Below are positions 34,860 to 47,808 of a stretch of 64,000 nt of DNA, in pieces. Every line of letters starts with the position of its first letter. The stretch's first letter is position 1. Origin of the DNA: Turnera subulata (lineage: Eukaryota > Streptophyta > Magnoliopsida > Malpighiales > Passifloraceae); assembly GCA_028386065.3 (NCBI GenBank), contig JAKUCV010003077.1:69204-133203 (forward strand), written 5' to 3'. The notes below the pieces were generated by a model. The model saw nothing but the letters and a program-made list of their open reading frames with translations. It did not search any database and was not told where the DNA came from. The translations under genes and the position numbers were made by a program.

Positions 34860-36979
34860 AGCTACATTTTCGACTTTGAATGCGTTTAGACTTCCTTGTT
34901 AAAACTACCAGATAGATATCTTGTTTGGGTCGAATTTATCCTCATTCCCTACTTTCCACCAATCTCTAATTTTTACATTCCCACCCCCTGACCAAATTAA
35001 GGTTCTACACGATAATTGAAAAACTATGTAGTTGAAACAATCTGTATTTCTTAATATATTTTTTTGACAAATCCTCTCATATATAGGATGTTTTTCATTG
35101 GACCTTAAATATTAAATTGTGGCCAAGGTTCTAGAAGGTGAAAATAAATAAATAAATAAAAATCAAATGGTACATGACGTTTTGGACGATCAAATCTACA
35201 CAATTATCGAGTTTTATTTCTATTCAAATCCTTACTCCAAATTATAACAGAATTTAACGAGTTTCTTTGGTTGCTTCTTATGAATTTCGAATTTTAATTC
35301 CCAAATTTCGAATAATTAAACTTGAACCTTTTTTGGGCTAGATTCTTTGATGGATCTTCGTTAATGTTTATTTCAATTTTTGAGCGTAAGAAATCTTAAC
35401 TACTATCTTCACTTGCAATACCAAACAAAAAAACATATTACAAAAAATATTAAGAGTAGTCAAGGGTCAGCTTAATTTAATTAGATCATATGGTAAACTG
35501 CAAACCACATCTACTATCTACTTAAACTTAATCCAAAAACATAAGAAATAGGATCTGATCCAATTACATACTAAGATAACAATAATTAAGTTATGCAAAT
35601 CACTAAGAAAGATATATATATGATCATACCCAGCCTAACTTATAGATTACAGACTAAGATAATAATCTGCATCCAAGTACCACACACGACCAAAAAGTGG
35701 TAGCTCCTATCTTTAAGTGTCTCTTATCCCTCTTACTACCCTACCCCATCCTTTTATTGATATTTTCTATCTCCATAAATTGGTCTATCATGGTCTAGTG
35801 CAGAGAGTATATATAATCATGCATCTCTAATTTACTACTATTTTTTTAAACTATTTAATATTGAAGGTGGGACTCGCGTTATAATTTTTTTTTTCTGATT
35901 ATTCGTGTTTTCTCCTTATTATTTGTTACTCTTGGATTTTCTAAAGTCAATATAAGAAATTAATGGAATTAAATACAAAAATTACAAATCAGATCCACGA
36001 CATTATATTACAGTCAATAATCAAAATTTTTATTCAAAATTAAAAAAATTGGTTGACCACGAAAAGTTTTCATAAAAAAATTATATTACAAAAATTACTC
36101 ATAAAAAAATTCATTTTTTGAGACATGATTTTTTTAATTTTAATGATTAAGATAATATAATGTTTCTGTCTAAACGAATCCAATTGTATGCGCGAACAAT
36201 TGCAATTACCACCGGATTCGTTTCTCTCATACAATAAAGTGAATTCTTAAATTGTAAGATCAACTCAGGGATTAAGATATATATGGCAAAATATAATAAA
36301 AAATGAATTACATCATATATAATCTTAAAATCAGATTTTAAAAATGGCAGAATGCTTTTGATCAATTTTTTTCGACCAACAAAATGGAGTCATTAAAACC
36401 CAAAAAATGGAAAAAAATGTCTTGTCTGGATCTTTTTTTTTCACCGCACATTTTTTAAAGGGCGTAACTGTTGAATCACATCATTAAGATTTTTTTTTTA
36501 TTATTTTTTGATGAAAAATCGCATGATTAAGACTTGAAAGAGGGAAAAAGGTCGTACGCTGGTTGGTTTGTGTGAGACACTAATGTGCCGAGCAGAAATT
36601 ACAAATGAATAGCACTACTACGTACTAGGGCGTGCTCGATAATGCTGCTGTGTTAAGGGTCAACCACCATGCTATCGGACCAGGAAATTCATTTCACCAT
36701 AAGAATCCAAACTTCATTATGGCAGTGATACAGGCAATTGGGTTTGTAGTGCTTCCACAATGGGAAATGCAGAAGAAACCGAAGCAGCAAGGACCATAGC
36801 TCCTTTTGCAACTAAAAGTATGGTTCTATTAAATTGACGAGTGCTGCAAATTCACACTCAAGCAACAGGGAAATATCATCGTCAAGCCACAGATTCCTAG
36901 CAAACACCCACAGAGCAAAGTTGAGGGCATTGTGCGATATAACAACTTATTCTTCTGTACTGGCAGAGCTATAGAAAAG
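34860..36979. other. AT-rich intergenic region
   Basis: About 2 kb holding the upstream region of the NAC gene and, near 36640-36979, the probable 3' UTR of the reductase gene. No coding sequence or intact transposon was recognised. A/T runs are frequent. Confidence 0.6.
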
Positions 36980-39900
36980 TCAAAAACTGATAAATCCTTT
37001 CTCCTTCAAGCTCTCAACTGTTTCCTTAATGCTCACATCCAAGGGAATGAAGTCAATGCCCAGACTTTTAGCTTTTTCTTTAGATACCTGATATGCTGGG
37101 ACATAAGGCTTATCGTCGGCAGACCTGCCAAAAGTATTCACCATGTTAAAGGGCATCTTTAAGTGAATAACAACACCTAATAATAGCAGGAAAGTCATCT
37201 ACGAAAAAAACTCCTAGACCACAATGATAAATTTACAGGAGTTCATACACCTCATTCCTAACAGTACACAGAATAAAACCATCCAATGAATTTCAAAGCA
37301 AGCTGAACATCTGCAACAGATTGTGTCATTGTCAAGATGAATCTACCATATATTTGTATGATTCAATAAAGAAAAAAGGAATATTATCATTACAATACTA
37401 TTACATACAAAAAAGAAATTGGGAAGGAAAAACTCACTTTTCTGGAAGCTTGAAATCAGGGTAAAGCTCATGCAGAATTTTCACTATTTCCGAGTAGTGT
37501 GCAACTCTCTCAACCAAACAATATCTTCCATTAGCTGTTGGAATCTCAAATGCCTGAATATGAGCGTTGGCCACATCTTTAACATTTACCCATCCAAAAG
37601 TTGCGTTGGGAAATGTTTGTGCACCTACATTCAACAAAGGGTTGACAAGACAGTGCACATGCATTCTTAAATAGGAACAATGGACTACCATTTAATAAGA
37701 TTGTAATCTGATCATTTGCATACTATGAACAGCATCAGATATTTGTAAATCAAGCCAACAAAGTTCTCATTTGCAGTGTATTCTAGCAACTGAACCTTAA
37801 CTTTATTTTTCCAAAATAGTAATTAACATTTGGTAAAAAGTTTAAACCAAATGGCAGAAGCTTGGAAACTATAAGAAATTTTTGGAAAAATAAACAATTA
37901 TGATTCTCAAGTGTCCCCTACAAGCATTTTTCTCAGAATTATCTCATTGAAAAATATGCTATTAAAGCTATATCACTCTATCAACATGAGACAGACAATA
38001 ATTTTAGGTAGAAGAAGGCAAATTTAAGTATAAACAGGTACCTTTTATAACGCTTAAAACTGCAGCAGCACTTGTATTAAGTGTTGGCTGCAACAGAGGA
38101 CCAATTACCATTGCCGGATTTATTGTAACCATGTCTATGTTTTTCTCCTTTGCAAATTTCCATGCAGCTTCCTCAGCCAAAGTTTTGGAGAGCACATACC
38201 AGAGCTGAAAGAAAACGAGGAAGAAAGGAAAACTCAGGGGGAATGTCATGATTCAGGGAAAATACGTGGCACATGGCCAATAAATTTTCTTAAATTTCTT
38301 TCATTTTTAAAAAGAAAAAAGAAAAAGAAAATGCAACCTACTGGAATTTGGAAGCAAGACATCAATGTGGTCTAAAAGCCAATTAGTATAGAAAAATCTT
38401 ACTACTGCAATAATTTCTGATTGCTTACTGAAAACTAAGCATCAAATGTCAGCAGATAACATGTGTTCCAATGTCGTGGCATGACAGTAAACATTCACTA
38501 CAGTGCAGTTTAAAATACAAATCAAATTCTATATCATGAGAAAACCAAAAATTCCCAGCCCAATTGACAAAATGAACATCATGGCGATAACAACAAGAAA
38601 TTTCTTCCTCCAATATTTGGTATAGATCAGCTTGTGTGGAAGAAGAAATCTATGTCAGGAAAGAATGAACATGAAATTTTTATTCAGAACAAGCAAAATT
38701 TCAGTGCAAATTTGGTACCAAAATGTTAGAACCTGCTGGCAGAAGCTACAAGCATCACATTGAAAGAAATAAAAAATCCAAGTGAATATGGAATGAAAAT
38801 TAATCCCCATGTCATTCCGTACAAGTTGCATTTGAAATTTCCAGGTACAAAGCAACTCAACTATTAAAGAGGACAATATCTTATGTATATGATCACTGGT
38901 TACTTCTGGAAGATCTGAAAATTTGAGTTTGTACCTTAGATTCCTTGCAAATGTCAGGGTCTGAAAACCAAGTCTCATCTACCACAACATCTGGAGTACG
39001 GGGTTTACCATTGTAAGCAACTGCAGCGATCGAAGATGTCAAAACAACACGTTTGATTGATGGATGTTTTGCGCATGAGTTAAGAACATTAAGTGTCCCT
39101 TTCACTGCAGGATCCAGTAATTCTGCCTGATATGAGGAGAAAAATCATCCCATTACCACTACAGAACAATGATGCTTGCATAAACTTTTAAATGACAGCA
39201 TGGGATTAGACAAAGAACGATGTTAGACAAGATTCCTATACATTTTGGACACCAGAAAGGACAAACACCAACCAATTTTACACGCAGGCATGCACTTTTT
39301 TTATAAACTCCAGTTCAACCAATGCTGACACTAAATCAACTACTTTGATAGAAGAGAAACCATTATCACCCATGGGTTCAATCTTCCAGGAAACTTTTAT
39401 CTATTAATTTTCAGTCTATGAAACAAAACTCAGAGATTCACCATCCAAATTTTAGGACTTGTGTCTTTTGCAGCCTATCCGCTCTTAGAAGGTATATCAA
39501 TCACATTTGACAAGGTTATTCCATTGTGGCATATCTGGGTTTTAATGCCTGCGACAGAACTATGTAAATGGTAGAGGCATTGACATTATAAATCGTGAAG
39601 TTGCCTAGGTGATGTGAAGAGGACCCAGTTTAGCTCAGGAAAGAAGGAATCCATACGACAGCAAGTCATCATCTGATGAAGGAGCTACAAACCAAGCTAG
39701 ACTCATTTTCATTCGTCTCATGTTTAGTTATTGTGCAACCTGAGGATGCAAAGACATACATCATTTCGAACTAGACCAATCACCAAAGCTGGAGAATTTT
39801 TCTTTCTTTTATTTTTTCTTTTTAAAAAAAGTTTAGCTTGCTTCATTGACTTTGATGACAATGGGTCCGAAGCTAACATGAAACACCAAAACAATAAAAC

Positions 39901-40781
39901 AGAAGCAAGGGAGCAAGATTAACCTGAGGGTCCTTGACATCATGATAGAATGGAGAGGCGGTGTGGAAGACGCACTCGCAACCTTCAACGCCAGAATCAA
40001 AGGACCCTTCTTCCAGCAAATCCGCTTTGAACAGATGCAGCCTCTCTTGTGCACCATCGAGGGTGCGCAAATGCTCAGTCTTCTTTGGATCATCTGCACA
40101 TTTGGGAAAAGAATAGAAAAAAAGAAGAAACAAATGAGAGAATATATGCAGCAGCAAGCAAGAAGCATGCTGATTGTTTCTATACCTCTCTTCTTAAGAA
40201 CTTTATTAGCCCCTTGGATTTGAGGTAATTGCACACTGCTTTTCTCTGAAGTATAAGAATACGAATATATAAAATAAACAAAGCTTATATACAATAATTC
40301 TAATGTTTGAGCACCTGCAATTAACGGGAATGAATGACACATCACCTAAATCATCTGGTACTTATTACTTTTCTTTTTTTAAAAAAACAAAAACAGAAGC
40401 ATTGTAAGATATTATCCGATTCTTCCCATTTTAAAAGAAAAGAAAAAAAGAGAGAGGAACTCCGGTTATCATTAGCCATGAAATTGTTGGGATGACAAAT
40501 TGTAATCGTATTCTATACCAACCAAACCAGGCAGGGAAGAAACAAGTGAACAGAAGTAAACGCCGGAATATGAAAAGATTATGATATTAACAAAATGAGA
40601 GAATCGAATGAACAGAAAAAAAAAAGAAACAGAGAAAAGAAGAGAGAGGGATACTTGGATCGCGAACGGAGGCCTTGACGGTGTAGCCACGCTGTAGGAG
40701 GAGCTTCACTAGCCAGGAGGCTATGTAACCGGAGGCACCGGTCACGCACACTACCTTCCCTGCTCCGGCGCTGCCACTCAT
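36980..40781 (-). CDS. PAR: Phenylacetaldehyde reductase / cinnamoyl-CoA reductase-like, six exons
   Basis: Exons are 40655-40781, 39924-40093, 38935-39126, 38042-38204, 37438-37624 and 36980-37124. All have GT-AG borders and consistent phases, giving 327 residues, the normal length. It is an extended SDR enzyme. The NADP-binding glycine motif is [13 protein letters not shown] (residues 12-24). The catalytic Ser lies in [12 protein letters not shown] and the YxxxK pair in [15 protein letters not shown]. Family substrate-domain sequences include [15 protein letters not shown] and [17 protein letters not shown]. The sequence agrees closely with remembered rose and tomato phenylacetaldehyde reductases, which make 2-phenylethanol for scent. 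It lacks the KNWYCYGK signature of lignin-type CCR. The substrate cannot be proven from sequence. No lesions are seen and it looks functional. Confidence 0.93.
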
Positions 40782-41712
40782 ATTTCCTCTCCTTTTCTCT
40801 TTTCTTTCCCTTTTTTTTCTTTTCTTTTTTTTTTTTTTCTATCTCTTCACTAGTTCGTTCACTCAGTCGCTTCTTTGCTCCTTTGCTGTTGTTTTTGTAC
40901 ACACACACACTATAATTTCTCCACACCTACTAGGCTACTACTAACTGTGTATGCCAATTGTCATCCATCTTATCTTTTTATCTGCTTTTCTCCTCTTTGG
41001 GATTCTTTCGTATTTATTTATGATTATAGTATATAGATTAATATGTAACGTAAAATCTGTTCTTTTTTTTGTAAGACATGTTAGTATATTTGGTCTTGTT
41101 CAAAAAAAAAAAAAAGAAATAATCTCTCTTTTTCTTAGAAATAAAAAAAATAATCTCTCTATTTGATGAAAAAAAATAAATAATTTTATCATATAGACCA
41201 ACCCTCACCCTATTGAATATTGATTAATTACTTAAATTTTGATTAATGTTGGCTATTAAATGGTAGGTAGGTAGTCATTAAGTGGGACCTAAGGATAGTA
41301 TTCTTGTTCATAGCTGGGTGCTACAAGTGGAAGTGGGGTGTGTACTGCTATAATGGTAAGCTGACCCAAGTCCGACACGGCAGCGTACTGATCCCAAGTC
41401 CAAGCACGGCAGTGTACTTGGGCTAGTGATTTGCTTTGCTTATTTCATTTTTGGCGGCCATATCTTTGCCTCGCGTTTTGTCAACACACATATAGGGTCG
41501 TTCGTGCTCCTGCCTTTATTGCCTAGCAATGGCATTGAGGCAAGGCGGCTGCTATATATGCATAGGGGCACGTGTCCTTGCAAAATATTAAATCATTGTG
41601 AACCTCCTATTCCTATATATACTAATACAAGGCTCCGGAGAACCTATTGACTATGCGAAAATTGTGTCTTTTGAATGGCATAGTATTATTATTATGAACA
41701 AAATGAATAAAT
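40782..41712. other. Promoter side of the reductase gene and spacer
   Basis: It contains CT/TC-rich 5' UTR-like tracts (40790-40850) and a short CA run (40900-40910). A diverged duplicate of CCCAAGTCC(G/A)A(C/G)CACGGCAG-like sequence lies near 41366-41415. No gene was recognised. Confidence 0.55.
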
Positions 41713-41920
41713 TGTTGTAAATAATAGTAACTGACACATCAAAATCAATGAAAAAAAAAGAATGAGAAGAATGAGAAGAGGAGCATGAAACTTAGCTAGT
41801 TTTCATTCGTATTTTTCCATCTGGAAAATACATAAATGATGGCCTTATAAAGCCACGGAAAAAAGAAAAAGACAGGAAAAGGGTTGTTGGTCTAATACTG
41901 ACATTCATCCTTTTATAACA
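41713..41920 (-). repeat. 3' LTR of the old copia element
   Basis: 208 bp, nearly identical to 47597-47803. It differs at scattered single bases. Confidence 0.92.
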
Positions 41921-42879
41921 TTCCCCCTTGAATCTCATTGTGTATTGGGTAGAATACGCTTAGGGAGAACTGCCTCATTAAAAACCTTACCAAGAAAAAT
42001 CCAGTGGGATAAAAATTTGGTGAAGGAAAAAGAGTGCAGTGCGTATTCTACTCCCCCTCATTTTGGCCTCTCTTGATTGCCTGATGTCGTTGCATGCCAA
42101 TCATCCTTGTTAACTTCTGATGACGTATGCTCTGTCCGATCACTTTTGATACATCACTACTTTAATTAGATAATGTAGGCAGCATTATCTTCATAATTTG
42201 TTGTTGGAGCATCTTCCTTGCCATCTTGCTCTTGTGGTCCCGATGATATAGCGATTTCGTAAAATTATAGTAGATGTCTGTCTGTGCTTTTGTGGATCAA
42301 ATAAAGGACCTGCATCTGCAAAACCAATTATATTTTCTTTGGGCTTACAGTGTTAATATAATACAATATTTATTATAGCCCAAATATAAGAGTGCAGTCA
42401 TATCTTGCCAATAGGTTTATGGCATAAGCTTCAGGCTTCATATTACTAGCATAATAAATTGCACTTTGACAGGATACTTCAGGACCTATTTAGCTCTCTT
42501 TTGAGATTTTGCATTTAAAACCTTTCTTAAAACATAGCACGGGCATTTAGAAGCTTCTTCAGGAATTCCAATAATATTTAGAACACAAAAAGAGTATAAG
42601 CATAAGCAATAATAATATTAAGTGCAAATATATAGAGCATATATAATTATACTACATATACTCAAAATTTAGTTTAAACCATATAAAAATCAATTTTAAC
42701 TTAATATATTCGTATATTCCCGGGAATTAGTTGCTTCAAGTAACTTGAATCCTTCAGGGATTCACATGTATATGTCATGATATATGGATCCGTAAAAATA
42801 TAGGTTGTTATAGCATCCATTTGATGCATTTCTAATTCTTTCATATAATGCCAGACTTATCAAAATAAATAATTTCATC

Positions 42880-43920
42880 CACCACAGGAGAGTATATCTC
42901 CTCATAATTAATACCAGGTTGTTTGGGTAAAACCTTGTGCAATGAGCCGTGCTTTGTATTTCTCACTATTATAATTTTTTTTCGCACAAATACCCATTTT
43001 CAATCGACTGGTTCTACACCATCTGGTGTACGGACTACAGGTCCGAAAAATTTCTCAAAACACAGCCTTATGTCTTCTCTAATTTGGCCAATCATATTGC
43101 GCCTACATTCACCAATGTAGGTTCATGATCCTCATTTTTATTTAGCGCTATATAAAACAAACATTCCGTCGACGGTTATTTTACGTCGGTTCCATCTTAT
43201 TCCTGACACTGTAATTGAGATCTCATCATACTCATTTATTTCAGGTACCTGAGTTACTTCTGGAACTTTATCAATTGTGTCAGAAACACCAACCTCTTCT
43301 GGAGGACTTTTAATTTGAACCTCTACCGGAGGTCTTATTTTCTTACTAGGGCCATCTTATCTCTTTGCTCCTTTTTCTCTATCGAGAAGTTTTCTTTGGA
43401 ACCGAGCATATTCTACGCTTCTGGCGTACTTTGGATTCATTTGCATATTTTAATTATTCTCCAGGAACATTAAATCGAGCAGGAGCATTTGCAGCTGGTA
43501 TGGTCACACTTTTAAATATGTCTGGCAATTGACTTAATATTTTGCAAATGAATCATCTTTTGAACTTCAGGTTCACATTCACTTGTTTGAGGATCAACAA
43601 ATATATATTGATAATGTATTTCAATAATATCTTGATCCAGCTGCTTATTTTCTCCCCCTGATGCTGGGTAAACTCTTTCATCAAATTAACAATAAACAAA
43701 TCTCTAATCATTAGTCAATGGTTTCAATTACTTTGTAATTGATGGAGATTCATACCCAACATATATTCCCAATCTTTTTTAAGGACCAATTTTACTATGC
43801 TGTGGTGGAGCATTATATACTGTACATCCAACGGTCCGAAGATGGGAGTTACTAGGTTCGTGACCATGAACCAATTAAATGGGGAGACTTTATGATAACT
43901 TGTTGGCTTGATGCACACAA
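42880..43920 (-). pseudogene. Copia integrase C-terminus and RT remnant
   Basis: Decayed minus-strand frames still show the region after the integrase core (HHSIVKLVLKKDWEYMLGMN near 43750-43850). The linker preceding RT (PAANAPARFNVPGE near 43450-43500) and the start of RT (ARLIAQGFTQ, then EEIYSPVV-like, near 42880-42950) also remain. There are many stops and frame changes. Confidence 0.7.
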
Positions 43921-44903
43921 GTACCGCTGCATGTAAAATACCATTTTCTCAAACATTAATATTTCATTAACAATGGTCCTGCAATCAATTGTCAATATTC
44001 CCCCAGATCTGTTTGGGTTTATTTTCAATGATATACATTATCCATTGAAGAAATATACCAGCATTATCTAGACATATAGTCTAATAACATAAGTAGGGAT
44101 ATGTACCTACAAGTGGCTTAATCATTAAAATAAGTGCGCACAATGCCAACCTGCGTCACACAATAGACCATCTAGTCGATGCATCGTAAAAATTATCTAG
44201 ATGGTCAACACGGCGGAGTTATTAGTCCGCATACATGTCCCTGGATTATTTCCAAACTTGCTGGTGATTCCAGGCCAATCTCATCTTAGGAAGGCCGTAT
44301 AATTAATTTCGCAGCACACAAACACGTGGAAATTTATTGATTGTAAAACTTCTGGTTTTTTAATGAATGACCAAATAAATTTCGTGCATCATTATTGATC
44401 CGGGATGGCCCAACCAATCATGCCAAACAATAAATCCATGAACCAACTTCAAGTTGGTGCCAGCTTCAGGCTGCTATATATATGCCAGCTTCAGGCTGGA
44501 TATGATAACTTAGGAAGATTATTTACCAGCTTCTGGCTGGGGCATACTAGCTATAAATTACATATTTATCAGCCAACTTCTAGTTGGTCTTAGCTTCGGG
44601 CTGTGCAAACTGTGTATTTAAACACTTAAAAATTGCTAGCTTCAGGCTAGTGCATTCCAGCTTCTGGCTGGATATGGTAAGTTTAATAACTTAAATTGCT
44701 AGCTTCAGGCTGCAATATATGTGCCAATTTTAGGCTTATATCTGTCACTCATGTCGAAAAGATCAGAATTATTGAGCAATAATTAAATGTAGTGACAAAT
44801 TTTGTAAAAAACAGATCCTATTTGATATGTTCGGGGGTCCACATTTTGAAAAAACTAACACCTTAGCTGTCTAAGCTCAAGCTATAAAAGAGGGCAGTAT
44901 TAT

Positions 44904-45640
44904 GTGGTGAAACATATAGATTCAGAAAAACCACATAAAGATAAAAGAATGCCTTCCCCAGCAACTGTCTTCTTTGTTGAGGGTGCCTCTCTAGGGAGGA
45001 GGAACAGGCTAGCATATAGCTTGGTGAATGAACAACAAGAGGAGTTACCGAGTGAACTCGCAAGAATTCCTCATTTGGTTTTTGTTGATGAACTATACTC
45101 ATCCAGGTTCTTTGTAACTCCTACGGAAGAAATCTTCTTCCTAGAGGACCAAGGCATTCTACGGGCTTCCTTTTATGGCTCGGCTAATTCTATAATGTTT
45201 TTCATATCTGATAGACTGCAAGAGTTTTAGTTGGAGCCATCTTGCCAATTTATGAATCAAAACAGCTATTATCAAGTCTCCATGATGGCTCGGAGTGTCC
45301 CGAGGGTGTCTGGGTTACCACCTACATGGCCTAAGGTACGACTTTTACTATGGAATTGCAGAGGAGTGGCCAGACGGTCCCAAGATTTCGTGCGTACCTT
45401 AAGGGATCTGAAGAATCAGTACAAACCCAACATGGTACTAATTACTGAAACCCTGTGGTAACTTGCAGAGAATCATGGAGCAATACCATTTCGTTTTCCT
45501 CCAACAAATCGGTTTGAGCTACCTGGAGAAAACAACATGGGTGGTATGTGGTTCTCCTAGAACGACAGTATTAGGGTCAACATCAATAACGAAGCCCAGA
45601 GTTTTAGGGTCAATGTTGTACCCAATCGATAAATAATTAT
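44904..45640 (+). mobile_element. LINE fragment (end of ORF1 and start of endonuclease)
   Basis: On the plus strand two open stretches in one frame, separated by a TAG at 45228-45230, end in an apurinic-endonuclease start: RLLLWNCRGVARRSQDF, then KPNMVLITETLW and NNMGGMWFS. That is the typical N-terminus of plant LINE ORF2. The upstream part (ATVFFVEGASLGRRNRLAYS and following) may be the end of ORF1. No poly(A) or flank duplication was found. Confidence 0.6.
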
Positions 45641-46839
45641 TTCAACTTATGTATGAGAACAATTCCTCTATGTGAAAGTTCTCCTATAATGGATCCTTTA
45701 TGCAATAATAATATGCTTGTTTTCCTTTAGCCTTGCCATTGTCATAACTTTCATGGTCATAATAGTTAGAATAATTTCTTCCATATCATCAGCAACAGGC
45801 ACAATCATAACTGTGCTGTCTCATTCTCTTTAGGGAATAGAGCAAAAATCGATTCAATGGGATCCATAACAATTTCTTTTATTACTGTGAATAGGGGGTT
45901 TCGGTACTCTTCAAGAGTATATGCTCTTCCAGAGCGTAGATATATGATCTTCTGGATCATAGTAAAGTTTGCGTTCTTCAGGAACGTATTCAATCTTATG
46001 CTCTTCTGGAGCGTATTAATCTTTTTATCATTTTTTTTTGAACGGTATCTTTTTATCATTTCGAGATTGTACTATCGCATATGTTATGTGAAATAGTTGA
46101 CATCCACACATATAACTCTCCCCCTTGGATGTCAACTTGCATTGTCTTCAGGACAAATGTCTGAGCCATTATTATAGAAACAGTTATAAAATACTGTAAA
46201 GTAAATGAAATAAAATAAATTATAGCACAGAATAATAAAACTGAAATATAAAATAAAATTATTCAATATATATTGACTTTCACCTTCAGGGTAAGCAAGA
46301 TAAGAACAGTATCCATTGACTGATGGTCATACAATAACCACCTTCTTGTGGTCATACAACATCCACCTTCTGGTGGGCATATAACATTCACCTTCTGGTG
46401 GACATATTTTTCTTCAATTTTCCTCAAAGATCTGCGGGATCTTTTAGTAGTAAGATATCCAGTCTTTGCTTTATTTTTATTTTATTGAGTCTTCTAGACT
46501 CTTTCATCTAGTCTTCCAGATTATTATCATTTAAATGCATTTCAGCATTTAATGCCCATGATAAATTTCTTCCGGAAATTTTAAGGGCCTCAAATTCAAG
46601 TAACATAATTAAATAAATAAAAGGCTTAAAAATAAATGAACATGGGCCTTTTATTAATCAGCCCAATTAAAACAAATAACTGAAAGTTAAAAGCGATGGG
46701 CCTTGTACGAGCCCAAGTAAAACATAAATGAAATTAAAAGCGAGAAATTAATTGCAATGGGCATTTTAATAGCCCAATCGTAATTTAAATAAAAAAACAT
46801 AAAATATGCTTATTCGATAAATCTTTCAGCAGTAATATA

Positions 46840-47560
46840 TAATATATATCATACTTATACCCGGTTATTATTCCGGTATATATATTTTGATAATATTGTT
46901 TTCATAATTATTTCCATAATTATTTTCTCAAATTATATTTTTCCTATATATATATATATATTTTTATATTCAGGCTGGGCCTTGAATAGTGCAGCCCAAG
47001 CCCGTAATAGTAACCAGCCCGAGGTTTTAAATAATGCAGCCCAGGCCCGATTGCACAGTCCAATTGCACAGCCCGACTGATATATAATCTGGCCCATTTG
47101 TCCAGGCCAGCGACCCAGGTTGCGACCCGGATCACCAGACGGGTCCGGGTCAGACCCATCCGGGTCGTCTTCCTCCTGCACTCGCACGGCGGCGTGACGA
47201 ACGGCATGGCAGCGAGCAAGGCGACGACGACATGAGCGTGACGAAGGCGACGCAAGGACGTCGGAGCGATGGCGGTGCGGCTGCTGGACGGCGTCGCTAG
47301 AGGCAGGAAGTGGCGCGGCTAGGCGGGTCCGACGGGTCGCCTCCGTCGGGTCGTTGTCTCATGCCGGCGCGTCCGGCGGCGGGAACGGCGGGGAAAAACT
47401 GCGGTAGGAAGGCGACGGCACGGGCTGGCTCCTCGTGGCGGCGGTGTGAGGAGCAATGGCCAGCAGCTGTTACGAGTAAAAAATGCCGAGTGAGGTGACG
47501 GACTGTTCACCCAGTTTTTCCCTTTTTCCTGTATTTTTTCTTTCAATTTCTAGGTTGGTT
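46840..47560 (-). repeat. Segment resembling the Tekay LTR inside the copia leader
   Basis: ATACTTATACCCGGTTATTA and TTCCGGTATATATATTTTGA parallel the Tekay LTR near 5755-5800. They are followed in the same order by a T/A-rich part, GGGCC(T/C)...AATAGTGC, a CCCGACC-type GC-rich stretch and a T-rich end. This places an LTR-like segment between the copia primer site and the body. Similarity is moderate. Confidence 0.55.
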
Positions 47561-47596
47561 TTTCTGCTCAGTTGGGTAGATTTCGTGCTGATAACG

Positions 47597-47803
47597 TGTT
47601 GTAAATAATAGTAACTGACACATCAAAATCAATGAAAAAAAAGAATGAGAAGAATGAGAAGTGGAGCATGAAACTGAGCTGGTTTTCATTCGTATTTTTC
47701 CATCTGGGAAATACATAAGTGATGGCCTTATAAAGCCACGGAAAAAAGAAAAAGACAGGAAAAGAGTTGTTGGTCTAACACTGACATTCATCCTTTTATA
47801 ACA
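47597..47803 (-). repeat. 5' LTR of the old copia element
   Basis: 207 bp, pairs with 41713-41920 and is followed by the TAAAT target duplication. Confidence 0.92.
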
Positions 47804-47808
47804 TAAAT

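Larger units (their letters stand above)
42426..46581. repeat. Family of at least 21 mini-hairpins sharing the core CTTCNRG
   Basis: Short perfect inverted repeats (arms 4-7 bp, loop TTCNR or TTCT, last arm base always C pairing with G) recur with unrelated arm sequences. Positions: 42426-42438, 42747-42763, 43293-43305, 43562-43574, 44442-44458, 44461-44473, 44485-44499, 44526-44540, 44573-44587, 44636-44650, 44657-44671, 45905-45919, 45923-45935, 45944-45960, 45972-45986, 46000-46012, 46142-46156, 46363-46376, 46389-46400, 46487-46501 and 46563-46581. Examples are ACCAAC-TTCAA-GTTGGT, ATGATC-TTCTG-GATCAT and AAATTTC-TTCCG-GAAATTT. Several weaker ones lie between. None was noticed in the LINE piece at 44904-45640. 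The origin is unknown. Confidence 0.8.
41713..47803 (-). mobile_element. Old Ty1/copia element with short LTRs and foreign insertions
   Basis: LTRs of 208 and 207 bp (41713-41920 and 47597-47803) begin TGTTGTAAATAATAG and end TTTTATAACA, and are about 95% alike by eye. A perfect TAAAT duplication flanks the element (41708-41712 and 47804-47808). On the minus strand a purine tract CAAGGGGGAA abuts the 3' LTR, and GTTATCAGCACGA, a known plant copia primer-site form, follows the 5' LTR. Coding sequence is badly decayed. The interior also holds a plus-strand LINE piece, a Tekay-LTR-like segment and a set of mini-hairpins. Confidence 0.9.
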
